Shown here: positions 7,980-15,661 of the stretch, piece by piece
Position numbering within the stretch: position 1 is the stretch's first letter
Layout: each line of letters opens with the position of its first letter
Source of the DNA: Actinokineospora baliensis
GTDB taxonomy: Bacteria > Actinomycetota > Actinomycetes > Mycobacteriales > Pseudonocardiaceae
DNA length: 64,000 nt
Reading direction: 5' to 3'
Assembly (NCBI RefSeq): GCF_016907695.1
Contig: NZ_JAFBCK010000001.1
Location: 6,436,001 to 6,500,000, forward strand
Notes under the pieces: model-generated
What the model saw: the letters and a program-made list of their open reading frames with translations, nothing else
Told to the model about the DNA's origin: nothing
Databases searched by the model: none
Position numbers and translations under genes: made by a program

Positions 7980-9818
7980 GTGCGCGCAGTGGTGGCGCTT
8001 TCGGTTGCGATGGTGGCGTTGTCGGCCGGGGTGGTGCCCGCCGAAGCCGAGGGGAGCACCGGTGACTACCTCGTCGTGCTCAAGGAGGGCCACTCCCCCA
8101 CCAGGTACGCGGGCACGGCGCAGCGGACCTTCCGCGAGGCGCTGAACGGGTTCTCGGCCGAGTTGACCGCGCGGCAGGCCCGCGAGCTCGCGGCGGACCC
8201 GGCGGTGGCCCACGTCCAGCCGAACCGGGTCATCCGGGCCGACACCACGCAGACCAGTCCGCCGTCGTGGGGGTTGGACCGGATCGACCAGCGCGGCGGC
8301 GAACTCGACAGCGGCTACACCTACGGCACCACCGCCGCGAACGTCACCGCCTACATCGTCGACACCGGGATCTACACCGCCAACAACGACTTCGGCGGCC
8401 GCGCGGTGTGGGGCACCAACACCAGCGGCGACGGCCAGGACGCGGACTGCCACGGTCACGGCACGCACGTCGCGGGCACCGTCGGCGGCACCGACCACGG
8501 CGTGGCCAAGGGCGTGCGGCTGGTCGCGGTGAAGGTCCTCGACTGCGCGGGCGACGGCACCACCGAGACGGTCGTCGCCGGGATCGACTGGGTGATCGCG
8601 CACCACACCTCCGGGCCCGCGGTGGCCAACTTCAGCCTGGGCGGTGACCCGGACCCGGTGCTCGACGCCGCGATCCGGCGGCTGATCGCCGACGGGGTGA
8701 CCACCGCCGTGTCGGCGGGCAACGACAACGGCGACGCCTGCGCGCAGTCGCCCGCGCGCACAGCCGAGGCGATCACCGTGGCGTCCTCCAGCGAGGGCGA
8801 CGCGCGGTCGTCGTACTCCAACACCGGCACCTGCGTCGACCTGTTCGCGCCGGGTGAGTCGATCACCTCGGCGTGGAAGGGCTACCCGATGGCGACGAAC
8901 ACGCTCAGCGGCACCTCGATGGCCGCGCCGCACGTCACGGGTGCGGCCGCGCTGCTGCTCGCCGTGGACCCGGCCACCCCTCCCGCGCAGATCGCCGCAC
9001 ACATCCTGGTTGAGGCGACGCCGAACAAGGTGACCAACGCGGGCACGGGGACGCCCAACCGGCTGCTCATCGTCGGCACCGGCAGCAGGCCCGGCTACCC
9101 GATCGTGCCCAACCCCGGCTACCGCGCGCAGCGGACCGGGACGCCGATGACCATCCAGATGACGGCGACCGGCGGCACCGCCCCGTACACCTGGTCGGCG
9201 ACCGGTCTGCCCACCGGCACCGGCATCAACGCGACCACCGGGCTGATCTCCGGCACACCGACGCAGACCCTGGTCAACAGCCCGATCACCGTCTCGGCGA
9301 AGGACGGGGCGAACCGGACCACGACCGTGCGGTTCGACGCCACGGTCGTCCCGCCGAACTGGACCTGCCCCAGCGGCGGCCAGAAGTTCCTCAACCCCGG
9401 CTTCGAGAACGGCAGCACCGACTGGTGGTCGGCCGGCTACTACATCGACCGCTACACCGGCGCCGAGGCCCCGCGCACCGGCTCGTGGGCGGCGAAGGTC
9501 CCCACGTTCGGGTCACTGGGCAACCAGATCACCCAAACGGTCACCATCCCGCGCGAGTGCGCCTGGTCGACGCTCACCTTCTGGGCCAAGGTCACCAACA
9601 ACGCCACACCCGACACCTGGGACCGCCTCATCGTCAAGACCGACGACCGGGAACTGGCCGTGATCCCGGCCAAGGGCGCGCCTGCGGGCTACAAGCAGTA
9701 CACGGTGGACCTGTCCGCCTTCGCGGGCAAAACCACCCGCCTCTGGTTCAACGGCTGGGGCGACACATCCAACGTGGCCAACTTCATCCTCGACGACATG
9801 GCGGTCAACGCCCGCTGA
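7980..9818 (+). CDS. Secreted S8 subtilisin-like serine protease with Ig-like and C-terminal sandwich domains
   Basis: A GTG start at 7980 follows a GGGGAGG ribosome site and encodes a signal peptide (residues 1-23), an inhibitor I9 propeptide (about 26-88), then the S8 catalytic domain with Asp in YIVDTGIY, His in CHGHGTHVAGT and Ser in LSGTSMAAPHVTG. After the protease domain (to about 365) comes a putative Ig domain (about 375-460; motifs GTPMTIQMTATGG and ITVSAKD) and a C-terminal carbohydrate-binding-like beta-sandwich starting FLNPGFENGSTDWW (about 465-612). The enzyme is secreted, autoprocessed and endoproteolytic, similar to proteinase-K-like enzymes of actinomycetes. The 612-residue length fits protease plus two appended modules. 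It is transcribed alone. Confidence 0.95.
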   Translation: MRAVVALSVAMVALSAGVVPAEAEGSTGDYLVVLKEGHSPTRYAGTAQRTFREALNGFSAELTARQARELAADPAVAHVQPNRVIRADTTQTSPPSWGLDRIDQRGGELDSGYTYGTTAANVTAYIVDTGIYTANNDFGGRAVWGTNTSGDGQDADCHGHGTHVAGTVGGTDHGVAKGVRLVAVKVLDCAGDGTTETVVAGIDWVIAHHTSGPAVANFSLGGDPDPVLDAAIRRLIADGVTTAVSAGNDNGDACAQSPARTAEAITVASSSEGDARSSYSNTGTCVDLFAPGESITSAWKGYPMATNTLSGTSMAAPHVTGAAALLLAVDPATPPAQIAAHILVEATPNKVTNAGTGTPNRLLIVGTGSRPGYPIVPNPGYRAQRTGTPMTIQMTATGGTAPYTWSATGLPTGTGINATTGLISGTPTQTLVNSPITVSAKDGANRTTTVRFDATVVPPNWTCPSGGQKFLNPGFENGSTDWWSAGYYIDRYTGAEAPRTGSWAAKVPTFGSLGNQITQTVTIPRECAWSTLTFWAKVTNNATPDTWDRLIVKTDDRELAVIPAKGAPAGYKQYTVDLSAFAGKTTRLWFNGWGDTSNVANFILDDMAVNAR

Positions 9819-9862
9819 CCGACGGTGGCGGGCGGGGCCTCCGGGTGTCCGGGGCCGGTCAC

Positions 9863-9868
9863 TATCAT
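9863..9868 (+). promoter_or_regulatory. Candidate -10 element of lexA (leaderless)
   Basis: TATCAT lies six bases before the chosen lexA GTG at 9875, and no Shine-Dalgarno sequence is present. This spacing predicts a transcript that begins at or next to the start codon. I did not find a clear actinobacterial SOS box (GAAC-N4-GTTC type) here. Confidence 0.4.
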
Positions 9869-9874
9869 CGTGCG

Positions 9875-10519
9875 GTGATCGTCGACGACGAGTTCTTCGT
9901 GGAGGCTGCTGGGTTGCCGCCTCGGCAGCAGCAGATCTTGGGGGCCATTCGGGACTGGGTGGTGCGGCACGGCTACTCCCCCAGCACCCGGGAGATCGGC
10001 GAAGCCGTGGGGTTGCGGTCGGCTTCGGCGGTGTCGCGGCATCTGGCGAGCTTGGAGGACAAGGGGTTCCTGCGGCGCGGGACCTCGGTGTCGCGGCCGA
10101 TCGATGTGCGGGCGTTCCTGGGGACGGTGGAGCGGGAGTCCGACGGGTCGGTGAGTGTGCCGGTGGTGGGCGACATCGCCGCGGGGGTGCCGATCACCGC
10201 GGACGAGCACGTCGACGACGTGTTGACGCTGTCGCGGGAGTTCACCGGGCGGGGGACGGTGTTCGCGCTGCGGGTGCGGGGTGACTCCATGGTGGACGCG
10301 GCGATCTGCGACGGCGACGTCGTGGTGGTGCGGCAGGGGCCGGAGGCGCACTCGGGCCAGGTGGTCGCGGCGATGATCGACGACGAGGCCACCGTGAAGG
10401 TGTACCGGCGGCGCGGCGGGCACGTGTACCTGGAGCCGCGCAACCCCGCGTACGAGGTGATCGACGGGGACAACGCGGTGATCCTGGGCACCGTCGTGTC
10501 CGTGCTGCGCACCATCTGA
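9875..10519 (+). CDS. lexA: SOS-response repressor LexA
   Basis: The 214-residue product has the LexA winged-helix DNA-binding domain (residues 8-72; GYSPSTREIGEAVGLRS and SAVSRHLASLEDKGFL), a self-cleavage site Ala-Gly in DIAAGVP, and the S24 peptidase dyad: serine in RGDSMVDA and lysine in ATVKVYRR. RecA-stimulated autocleavage would release repression of DNA-repair genes. The GTG at 9875 is the only start that gives the standard N-terminus (DDEFF...LPPRQQQIL) without reading into the subtilase terminator region. The neighbouring genes are not SOS genes. No convincing LexA box was seen just upstream, so autoregulation is not demonstrated by this sequence. Confidence 0.95.
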   Translation: MIVDDEFFVEAAGLPPRQQQILGAIRDWVVRHGYSPSTREIGEAVGLRSASAVSRHLASLEDKGFLRRGTSVSRPIDVRAFLGTVERESDGSVSVPVVGDIAAGVPITADEHVDDVLTLSREFTGRGTVFALRVRGDSMVDAAICDGDVVVVRQGPEAHSGQVVAAMIDDEATVKVYRRRGGHVYLEPRNPAYEVIDGDNAVILGTVVSVLRTI

Positions 10520-10565
10520 CGCGCCTATGCTGGGAAGGGCCCGGACCCACGGAGGGACACCCCAG

Positions 10566-10856
10566 ATGAGCGCACCCCAGGGCGACGACCCGACCGTCGT
10601 GGACGCCGAGATCGTCGAGACCACACCGGTCGTCGAGCCCGCTGCCGCGCCGTACTCGGAGTCCGGCGTGCCGAGCTTCGACTACGTGCGCGAGCGCATC
10701 GAGACCCGCGCCGCGACCGCCACCGGGTCGACCGAGTTGGCGGGGATCGGCGGCACGGGCCCGGACGTGAAGTCTCTCGACGAGCAGTTGGCCGAGCGCG
10801 AGGAAGCCGGGCGGGCGCGGCTCGCCGAGATCCGCCGGGCGATGGGCAAAGACTGA
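10566..10856 (+). CDS. Small acidic hypothetical protein
   Basis: A 96-residue soluble, acidic protein with no recognised domain. The ATG at 10566 has a GGAGGGA ribosome site and a -10-like TATGCT at 10525-10530. The N-terminal half is Asp/Glu/Pro/Val-rich and probably disordered (VVDAEIVET); the C-terminal 35 residues (LDEQLAEREEAGRARLAEI) should form one amphipathic, possibly coiled-coil helix. It follows lexA by 46 bases and ends in a perfect hairpin, so it may be part of a lexA transcript or have its own promoter. I do not recognise it and assign no function. Confidence 0.75.
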   Translation: MSAPQGDDPTVVDAEIVETTPVVEPAAAPYSESGVPSFDYVRERIETRAATATGSTELAGIGGTGPDVKSLDEQLAEREEAGRARLAEIRRAMGKD

Positions 10857-10888
10857 CCGCCCCTGGCGCGCGGAGGCGCCAGGGGCGG
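10857..10888 (+). terminator. Perfect 13-bp stem-loop terminator
   Basis: CCGCCCCTGGCGC (10857-10869) and its exact reverse complement (10876-10888) flank a six-base loop, starting directly after the stop codon of the small acidic protein. No U-tract follows, which is common for actinobacterial terminators. Confidence 0.85.
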
Positions 10889-10947
10889 CTCAGGGACACC
10901 GAGTCAGTGGGTGGAGAGGGACCGATCCCGGCGTGTCTATGGGGTTC

Positions 10948-11649
10948 CTAGGCGGCTTCCGCGGTGGGGCGGAGGTGGCCCCTGCGGCGCTTGGGCGCGT
11001 GAACCGGGTCTGGGATGTCGCTGCTGCCCACGGAGTCGTCGTCTTCGCCGACCAGCGCGGGGGTCTGCGGCGTGGGCTTGTCCTTGGTGAGCCGAGCGAC
11101 GAGGTACAGCAGGGCGAGACCAGCCAGCAACGGCAGATGCGACGCGACTCTGGCGAAGGTAGCCGTGCCTTGCGCCAGGTCGTGGATGGACAGCGCCACC
11201 AAGAGGGCCACGAACCCGGTCAGGGTGGGGAGCAGTCCCGACGCTCTCGTCACGCGGACCGCCGCGACGAGCAGGCCGATGCCGAGCGCGAGGTTCCAAG
11301 CGGCGCCTTCGTTGAACAGGTGACCCGAGAGGCCGTGGTCGCCGTGGGCCGACGGCGTGAGCAGCTGGGCCAGGGCGATCCAGAACTGGACCAGCGCCAC
11401 GACGGCCAGGGCGAGCCTGGGGATGAGCGCCGCGGGCCGGGGTCGGACCGCGAGCGCGGCGACCACCAGGTCCGGCGGCTGCTCGGCGGGGCGGACCCGG
11501 ATCGCCCTGGTGAGGGCTTGGGCTCGGACCTGCCACGCGGTGCACGCGGGACACTGCGCCAGGTGCGCGTCGGTCTCGGCGGCGGGTGCGGGTTCGGCCT
11601 CGCCGTCGAGGCGGGCCGAGAGCGCTTCACGGCAGGTTGAGCAGTCCAC
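10948..11649 (-). CDS. zf-HC2 membrane protein, candidate anti-sigma factor for SigC
   Basis: The 233-residue product starts at a GTG (11649) giving [17 protein letters not shown], followed by HLAQCPAC: the H-x3-C-x2-C zinc motif of zf-HC2 anti-sigma factors. After it come about five hydrophobic segments (around residues 75-190: [52 protein letters not shown]) and a basic cytoplasmic tail, so it is an integral membrane protein. In-frame codons upstream of 11649 overlap the divergent sigC promoter. The gene is divergent from sigC with 62 bases between starts. ECF regulators are usually co-transcribed with their sigma factor, so pairing here rests on adjacency and domain content and remains an inference. 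Confidence 0.75.
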   Translation of the reverse strand: MDCSTCREALSARLDGEAEPAPAAETDAHLAQCPACTAWQVRAQALTRAIRVRPAEQPPDLVVAALAVRPRPAALIPRLALAVVALVQFWIALAQLLTPSAHGDHGLSGHLFNEGAAWNLALGIGLLVAAVRVTRASGLLPTLTGFVALLVALSIHDLAQGTATFARVASHLPLLAGLALLYLVARLTKDKPTPQTPALVGEDDDSVGSSDIPDPVHAPKRRRGHLRPTAEAA

Positions 11650-11711
11650 GTCCCAATAGTCGCGCCATTGGGCATACGGGTTCCCGACGGGTGTGGTTAC
11701 GATCCGGATTC

Positions 11712-12263
11712 GTGACCACACCCGATGACGAGGTGACCCGCTGGGCGCTGCGCGCGCGGACCGGCGACCGCGACGCCCTGGAGCGGTTCGTCCGCGCCAC
11801 CCAGCGCGACGTGTGGCGCTTCGTCGCCCACCTCGCCGGGGTCGCGGTCGCCGACGACCTGGCGCAGGAGACCTACGCCCGCGCGCTGGGCAGCCTGCGC
11901 GGGTTCGCCGGTCGGTCCTCGGCCCGCACCTGGCTGCTGGTGATCGCCCGCCGCGTGGTGGTCGACCAGGTCCGGATGGCCCGCTCCCGCCCGCGCCTGG
12001 CCGGTGGGGTCGGCTGGGAGGCCGAAGCCGACCGGCACGCGGCGCCGTCGGGCTTCGAGGGTGCGGTGGAGCTGAACCTGCTGCTGGACGCCCTCGACCC
12101 GGACCGGCGTGAGGCGCTGGTGCTGACCCAGGTCCTCGGCCTGCCCTACGCCGAGGCCGCCGACGTCGTGGGCTGCCCGGTCGGCACCATCCGCTCCCGG
12201 GTGGCCCGCGCCCGCGACGACCTGATCCGCGCCGTGGACGACCAGGCCACCGAAGCGGGCTGA
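11712..12263 (+). CDS. sigC: ECF RNA polymerase sigma factor, SigC-like
   Basis: The 183-residue product contains sigma region 2 (residues 20-90; [38 protein letters not shown]) and region 4 (about 115-175; [18 protein letters not shown] and [17 protein letters not shown]). The RSSARTWLL and [16 protein letters not shown] wording is that of mycobacterial SigC. GTG at 11712 is chosen because it starts at the conserved N-terminus. It directs RNA polymerase to a small regulon; in mycobacteria SigC is linked to metal (copper) acquisition. Here an Azt-like metal transporter begins 78 bases downstream on the same strand, making a metal-uptake role plausible. A divergent zf-HC2 membrane protein may be its anti-sigma factor. 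Confidence 0.85.
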   Translation: MTTPDDEVTRWALRARTGDRDALERFVRATQRDVWRFVAHLAGVAVADDLAQETYARALGSLRGFAGRSSARTWLLVIARRVVVDQVRMARSRPRLAGGVGWEAEADRHAAPSGFEGAVELNLLLDALDPDRREALVLTQVLGLPYAEAADVVGCPVGTIRSRVARARDDLIRAVDDQATEAG

Positions 12264-12341
12264 ACTCCCGGGAACTAACGCGATCGGGTGACCGACTCCT
12301 GATCGGGTGCGCCGCGCGGTGTGCCCGGACGGGAGGAGCCG

Positions 12342-12977
12342 GTGACCGCGTTGCCCGTGCGGCTGACCGGGGTGAGCTGCCGCTACGGTTCGCACACCGC
12401 CGTGCGCTCGGCCGACCTCGACGTCCCCGCGGGGCAGCGGGTCGCGCTGGTCGGGACGAACGGCTCGGGGAAGTCGACGCTGCTGCGCGCGGTGCTGGGG
12501 TTCCAGCCGATCACCGCGGGCGTGGTGGCGGTCGGCGGGTCGGTCGCCAAGACGGCATCGCAGTGGCGCGCGCGGCGGGCGGCCGTGGGGTGGGTGCCGC
12601 AACTGCGCTCCAGCGGGCGGTTCCCGTTGCTGCTGGACGAGTTGCTGGCCAGCGGAGGCGACCTGGCGGCGGCCCGCGTGGCCGCGGATCGGTTGGGGCT
12701 GGGCGGTTTGGGCGGCCGCGGGGTGCACACGTTGTCGGGCGGTCAGGTGCAGCGGGCGTGGCTGGCGCGCGCGGTCGGCTGCGTGGCGGCCGGGGCGGGG
12801 GTGTTGCTGGCCGATGAGCCGACCGCGGCACTGGACTTCGCGGGTCAGGAGGAGGCGGCGGAGGTGTTGGCCGGGCTGCCGGTGACGGTGGTGGTGGCCA
12901 CGCACGACCGGGCGGTGGTGCGGGTGTGCGACCGGGTGGTGGAGATGGCGGCGGGGGAACTGCGGGAGGCCCGGTGA
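12342..12977 (+). CDS. aztA: Zinc ABC transporter ATPase, AztA-like
   Basis: The 211-residue ATPase has Walker A (GTNGSGKST), Q-loop (WVPQLRS), the ABC signature LSGGQVQRAWLARA, Walker B (VLLADEPTAAL) and the H-loop (VVVATHDRAVV). It belongs to the metal (Zn/Mn) ABC family. The GTG at 12342 is preferred because GGGAGGAG lies just upstream; a GTG at 12321 and TTG at 12351 are alternatives. It lies 78 bases after sigC. Its permease partner would normally follow directly, but 1.1 kb of repeats separates them, so co-transcription would need to read through the array. The zinc specificity is inherited from family similarity to AztA and is not proven. Confidence 0.8.
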   Translation: MTALPVRLTGVSCRYGSHTAVRSADLDVPAGQRVALVGTNGSGKSTLLRAVLGFQPITAGVVAVGGSVAKTASQWRARRAAVGWVPQLRSSGRFPLLLDELLASGGDLAAARVAADRLGLGGLGGRGVHTLSGGQVQRAWLARAVGCVAAGAGVLLADEPTAALDFAGQEEAAEVLAGLPVTVVVATHDRAVVRVCDRVVEMAAGELREAR

Positions 12978-12982
12978 TGTGT

Positions 12983-14106
12983 GATCTGAGCAGCCCCCGA
13001 TATACAGCTTACCGGGGACAGGCGACAAAACGGGGGCGGCGAGGGGGTGGCTGTGGACAACTCGGGAACGTTCGCGGGAGAGGGGGAAATCGACGCCTCG
13101 GATTCCCCACGCCGCCGCAGCGCAGCCCCGAGTTGTCCACAGCCGACGGTTCACCAGCCCCGTTCTGTCGGTGCTTGCCGGTAGGCTGTGTATTGGGGGC
13201 TGCTCAGATCGGCCCGCTTCAATTCGAACGCGGAAGAAAGCTCTCACGCCCCAGCCAACCGGAAGGTCCTGGCTGCCCGGAACGGGTTCACCGGCGGGCA
13301 CTGGCGGTGCCGCTGACCTGCCCGACGGAACTGAGCAGCCCCCGATATACAGCTTACCGGGAAGCACCGACAGAACGGGGTGGCCGACCAGTCGGGTGTG
13401 GACAACTCGGAAACGTTCACGGGCGCCGCTTCGGACTTTCGGGACCACCGCAACACGGCTCCGAATTGTCCACAGGCGACGGTTCACGCACCTCGTTCTG
13501 TCGCCTGTCTCCGGTAAGCTGTATATCGGGGGCTGCTCAGATCGGCCCGTCTGGAATCGTTGAGGGGAAGCGACTTTCAGAGCCCAGCCGAGGCTCCTCC
13601 TGCCCGGAACGGGCTCACCGGTCGGCGCCAACAAGTCGGCTGCAGCAGCGGCAAGGCTGCTCGACGGAATTGAGCAGCCCCCGATATACAGCTTACCGGG
13701 ATGCACCGGCAGAACGGGGCGAGCGGAAAGCTGGCTGTGGACAACTCTGGTGTGGGTGCGCGGGAGGAGAACCGCGCCACGACGAAGGTGAGACAGCAAC
13801 CGCGCAGGAAAGAGACGCGAGAGACGCTTGCCAGCACGATAAACCAAGGCGAGCTGAAATGAGCAGCCCCCAATACACAGCCTACCGGCAAGCACCGACG
13901 GAACGGGGCGGGCGAACAGATGGCTGTGGACAACTCAGGTGTGGCGCACTACACCGCAGCGGGGGTGAGGCAGCCACTGCGCGGGAACGGGCTGCGGAGG
14001 CGGAAGAACCAAGGTGAGCCGAATTGAGCAGCCCCCAATACACAGCCTACCGGGGAGCGCCGACAGAACTGGGTGTGCGGGCAGGCCGCTGTGGACAACT
14101 CGAGAG
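12983..14106. repeat. Repeat family A: seven 80-bp units, each with a perfect DnaA box
   Basis: The gap between aztA and aztB is filled by seven copies of one element: direct at 12986-13066, inverted at 13128-13207, direct at 13331-13410, inverted at 13461-13540, then direct at 13671-13750, 13861-13938 and 14025-14105. Each unit has GAGCAGCCCC at one end, then GATATACAGCTTACCGG or a close variant, then GACAGAACGGGG, and ends about 78 bases on with TGTGGACAACTC. The last part contains TTGTCCACA, the preferred DnaA box of high-GC actinobacteria, intact in all seven copies. Units 1/2 and 3/4 form long inverted repeats about 210-220 bases across. Frames through the array are not coding. Spacing is about 340 bases between the first three direct units, then 190 and 165. 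Confidence 0.9.
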
Positions 14107-14117
14107 GGGGGTTGGGT

Positions 14118-14927
14118 GTGAGTGATCTGGCGGAGTTGTTGGGGTTGGCGGCGGTGCAGCGGGCGGGGTTGGGGTTGGTGTTGGGGGCCATCGCGCTGCC
14201 GCCGGTGGGGGTGGTGATCGTGGGGCTCGACATCTACCCGGTGCGGTTCGCGATCATGCATGTCGCCCTGTTGGGGGCGGCGGTCGGGATGTTGACGGGG
14301 ACTGATCCGGTGTTGTGGGCGTTGGGGTTGTGCGCGGCGGCGGGGGGTGGGTTGGCGCCGTTCGCGACGCGGCCGGGTGGGTTGAGCGGGGCCATGGGGT
14401 TGTTGATGAGCTTGGCGATCGCGGTGGCGTTGCTGGTGCTGTCGGTGTCGGGGGTTAATGCCAACGGGGCGTTCGAGCTGTTGTGGGGGTCGATCCTGTC
14501 GACCCGGGTGGTGGACCTCTGGGTGTTGGGGGTGCTCGCGGTGGGGGTGCCCGCGCTCTTCTGGTGGCGGCGGCACGACCTGGCGTTGTTGTTGCACGAC
14601 CGGGAGTTGGCGGTCGCCTCGGGGGTTCGGGCCGGGCCGTTGACGGTGGCGCTGCTGGTCGTGGTGGCGGTGGCCATCGCGGGGGCGGTCAAGTTGACGG
14701 GGGCGTTGTTGGTGGACGCGTTGACCCTGTTGCCCGCGTTGGCGGCGCGGCGGATCGGGCGGGGGTTGACCGGGATGGTGGTCGCGTCGGTGGTCATCGG
14801 GTTGGGGGTGGCGGTGGTGGGGTTGTCGCTGGCCCTGGTGCTGGACCAGCCGCCCGGGCCGATCTTGGTGTTGGTGGCCGGGGTGGTGGCTCTGCTCGCC
14901 CAGGCCGTGAGGAGAGGAGAAGCGTGA
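14118..14927 (+). CDS. aztB: Zinc ABC transporter permease, AztB-like
   Basis: The 269-residue protein is highly hydrophobic with about seven or eight membrane segments (for example GLGLVLGAIALPPVGVVIVG, MSLAIAVALLVLSVSGV, VALLVVVAVAIAGAVKLTG, MVVASVVIGLGVAVVGL) and the ABC-3 family phrase GALLVDALTLLPALAAR near residue 205. It forms the transmembrane channel of a metal importer with the AztA-like ATPase and the AztC-like lipoprotein. GTG at 14118 is chosen since it follows GAGAGGGGG at the end of the last repeat A unit. The stop overlaps the next start by four bases (GTGA). Its separation from aztA by the repeat array is unusual for this family. Confidence 0.8.
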   Translation: MSDLAELLGLAAVQRAGLGLVLGAIALPPVGVVIVGLDIYPVRFAIMHVALLGAAVGMLTGTDPVLWALGLCAAAGGGLAPFATRPGGLSGAMGLLMSLAIAVALLVLSVSGVNANGAFELLWGSILSTRVVDLWVLGVLAVGVPALFWWRRHDLALLLHDRELAVASGVRAGPLTVALLVVVAVAIAGAVKLTGALLVDALTLLPALAARRIGRGLTGMVVASVVIGLGVAVVGLSLALVLDQPPGPILVLVAGVVALLAQAVRRGEA

Positions 14928-15661
14928 AGCTCGGGATCGTGGTGCTCGGCGCCGTACTCGCGTTGAGCGCGTGCGGGCAAGCCAAGGGAACCGACAACGC
15001 GGTGCAGGGGAAGAAGGTGGTGGCGGCCACCGCCTGGGAGGGGGCGTTGGCCAAGGCGGCCGGGGCGGGCGAGGTGAAGGTGATCGTCCCGGCTTCCGTG
15101 GTGCACGCGGCCGATTACGACCCGAAGCCCTCGGACCTGGTAGCGGTCGGGGAAGCGGATCTGGTGCTGTACGCGGAGTTCGAGGGTTTCGCGGGCAAGC
15201 TCAAGGAGGCCGCGGGCGGTGACGCCCGGGTCGAGCCGGTGGTGTTGGACAACAAGCCGGACGTCGTGCGGTCCGAGGTGCGGCGCCTTGCGGACCTGTT
15301 GGGCACCAAACAGGCGGCCGAGGCGTGGATCACCGAGTTCGACCGGACGATCACCGGGATCTCCGGCAAGCGCGGGGGCCGGGTCGTCAGCCAGGCGTTC
15401 GTGGCGTATATGGCGGAGATCACCGGTCTTGAGGTGGTCGGCACGTACGGGCCGCAGCCGATCACCCCGGCCCAGGTCGCCGACCTGACCGCCGCGAAGC
15501 CGGACCTGGTGCTGGACAACGCGCACATGCCCACCAGCGGCGGCGTCCTGCCCGACGCGGGCGCCAAGCAGGTCGAGATCGTGAACTACCCGGGACCGGA
15601 CCTCGACCTGCTGCGGGTCTACACCACCAACGCCGAGCGGATCGTCACCGCGCTCGGCTAG
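14924..15661 (+). CDS. aztC: Zinc ABC transporter substrate-binding lipoprotein, AztC-like
   Basis: The 245-residue product starts at a GTG overlapping the aztB stop and has a lipoprotein signal peptide with the lipobox LSAC (Cys about residue 18). The mature part is a TroA/ZnuA-fold metal-binding protein: VVHAADYDPKPSDL supplies the first ligand His and the conserved DPxPxD-like turn, and GTYGPQPITPAQVADL plus LDNAHMPTSG come from the second lobe. There is no His-rich loop, so it is shorter than ZnuA and closer to AztC. It would capture zinc (or manganese) outside the membrane and pass it to AztB. Its last 17 bases overlap the convergent acyl-CoA ligase gene. Confidence 0.8.
   Translation: MKLGIVVLGAVLALSACGQAKGTDNAVQGKKVVAATAWEGALAKAAGAGEVKVIVPASVVHAADYDPKPSDLVAVGEADLVLYAEFEGFAGKLKEAAGGDARVEPVVLDNKPDVVRSEVRRLADLLGTKQAAEAWITEFDRTITGISGKRGGRVVSQAFVAYMAEITGLEVVGTYGPQPITPAQVADLTAAKPDLVLDNAHMPTSGGVLPDAGAKQVEIVNYPGPDLDLLRVYTTNAERIVTALG

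Noticed and set aside
9841..9874. LexA/SOS box upstream of lexA
   Set aside because: No GAAC-N4-GTTC-like palindrome is visible close to the start codon.
12926..14017. A 363-codon plus-strand open frame through the repeat A array
   Set aside because: It is made of repeat copies in both orientations, has no ribosome site or domain, and the same bases are open in several frames because of GC bias.
12983..14106. CRISPR array
   Set aside because: Units are about 80 bases, in mixed orientation, with irregular spacers (60-260 bases) and no cas genes.
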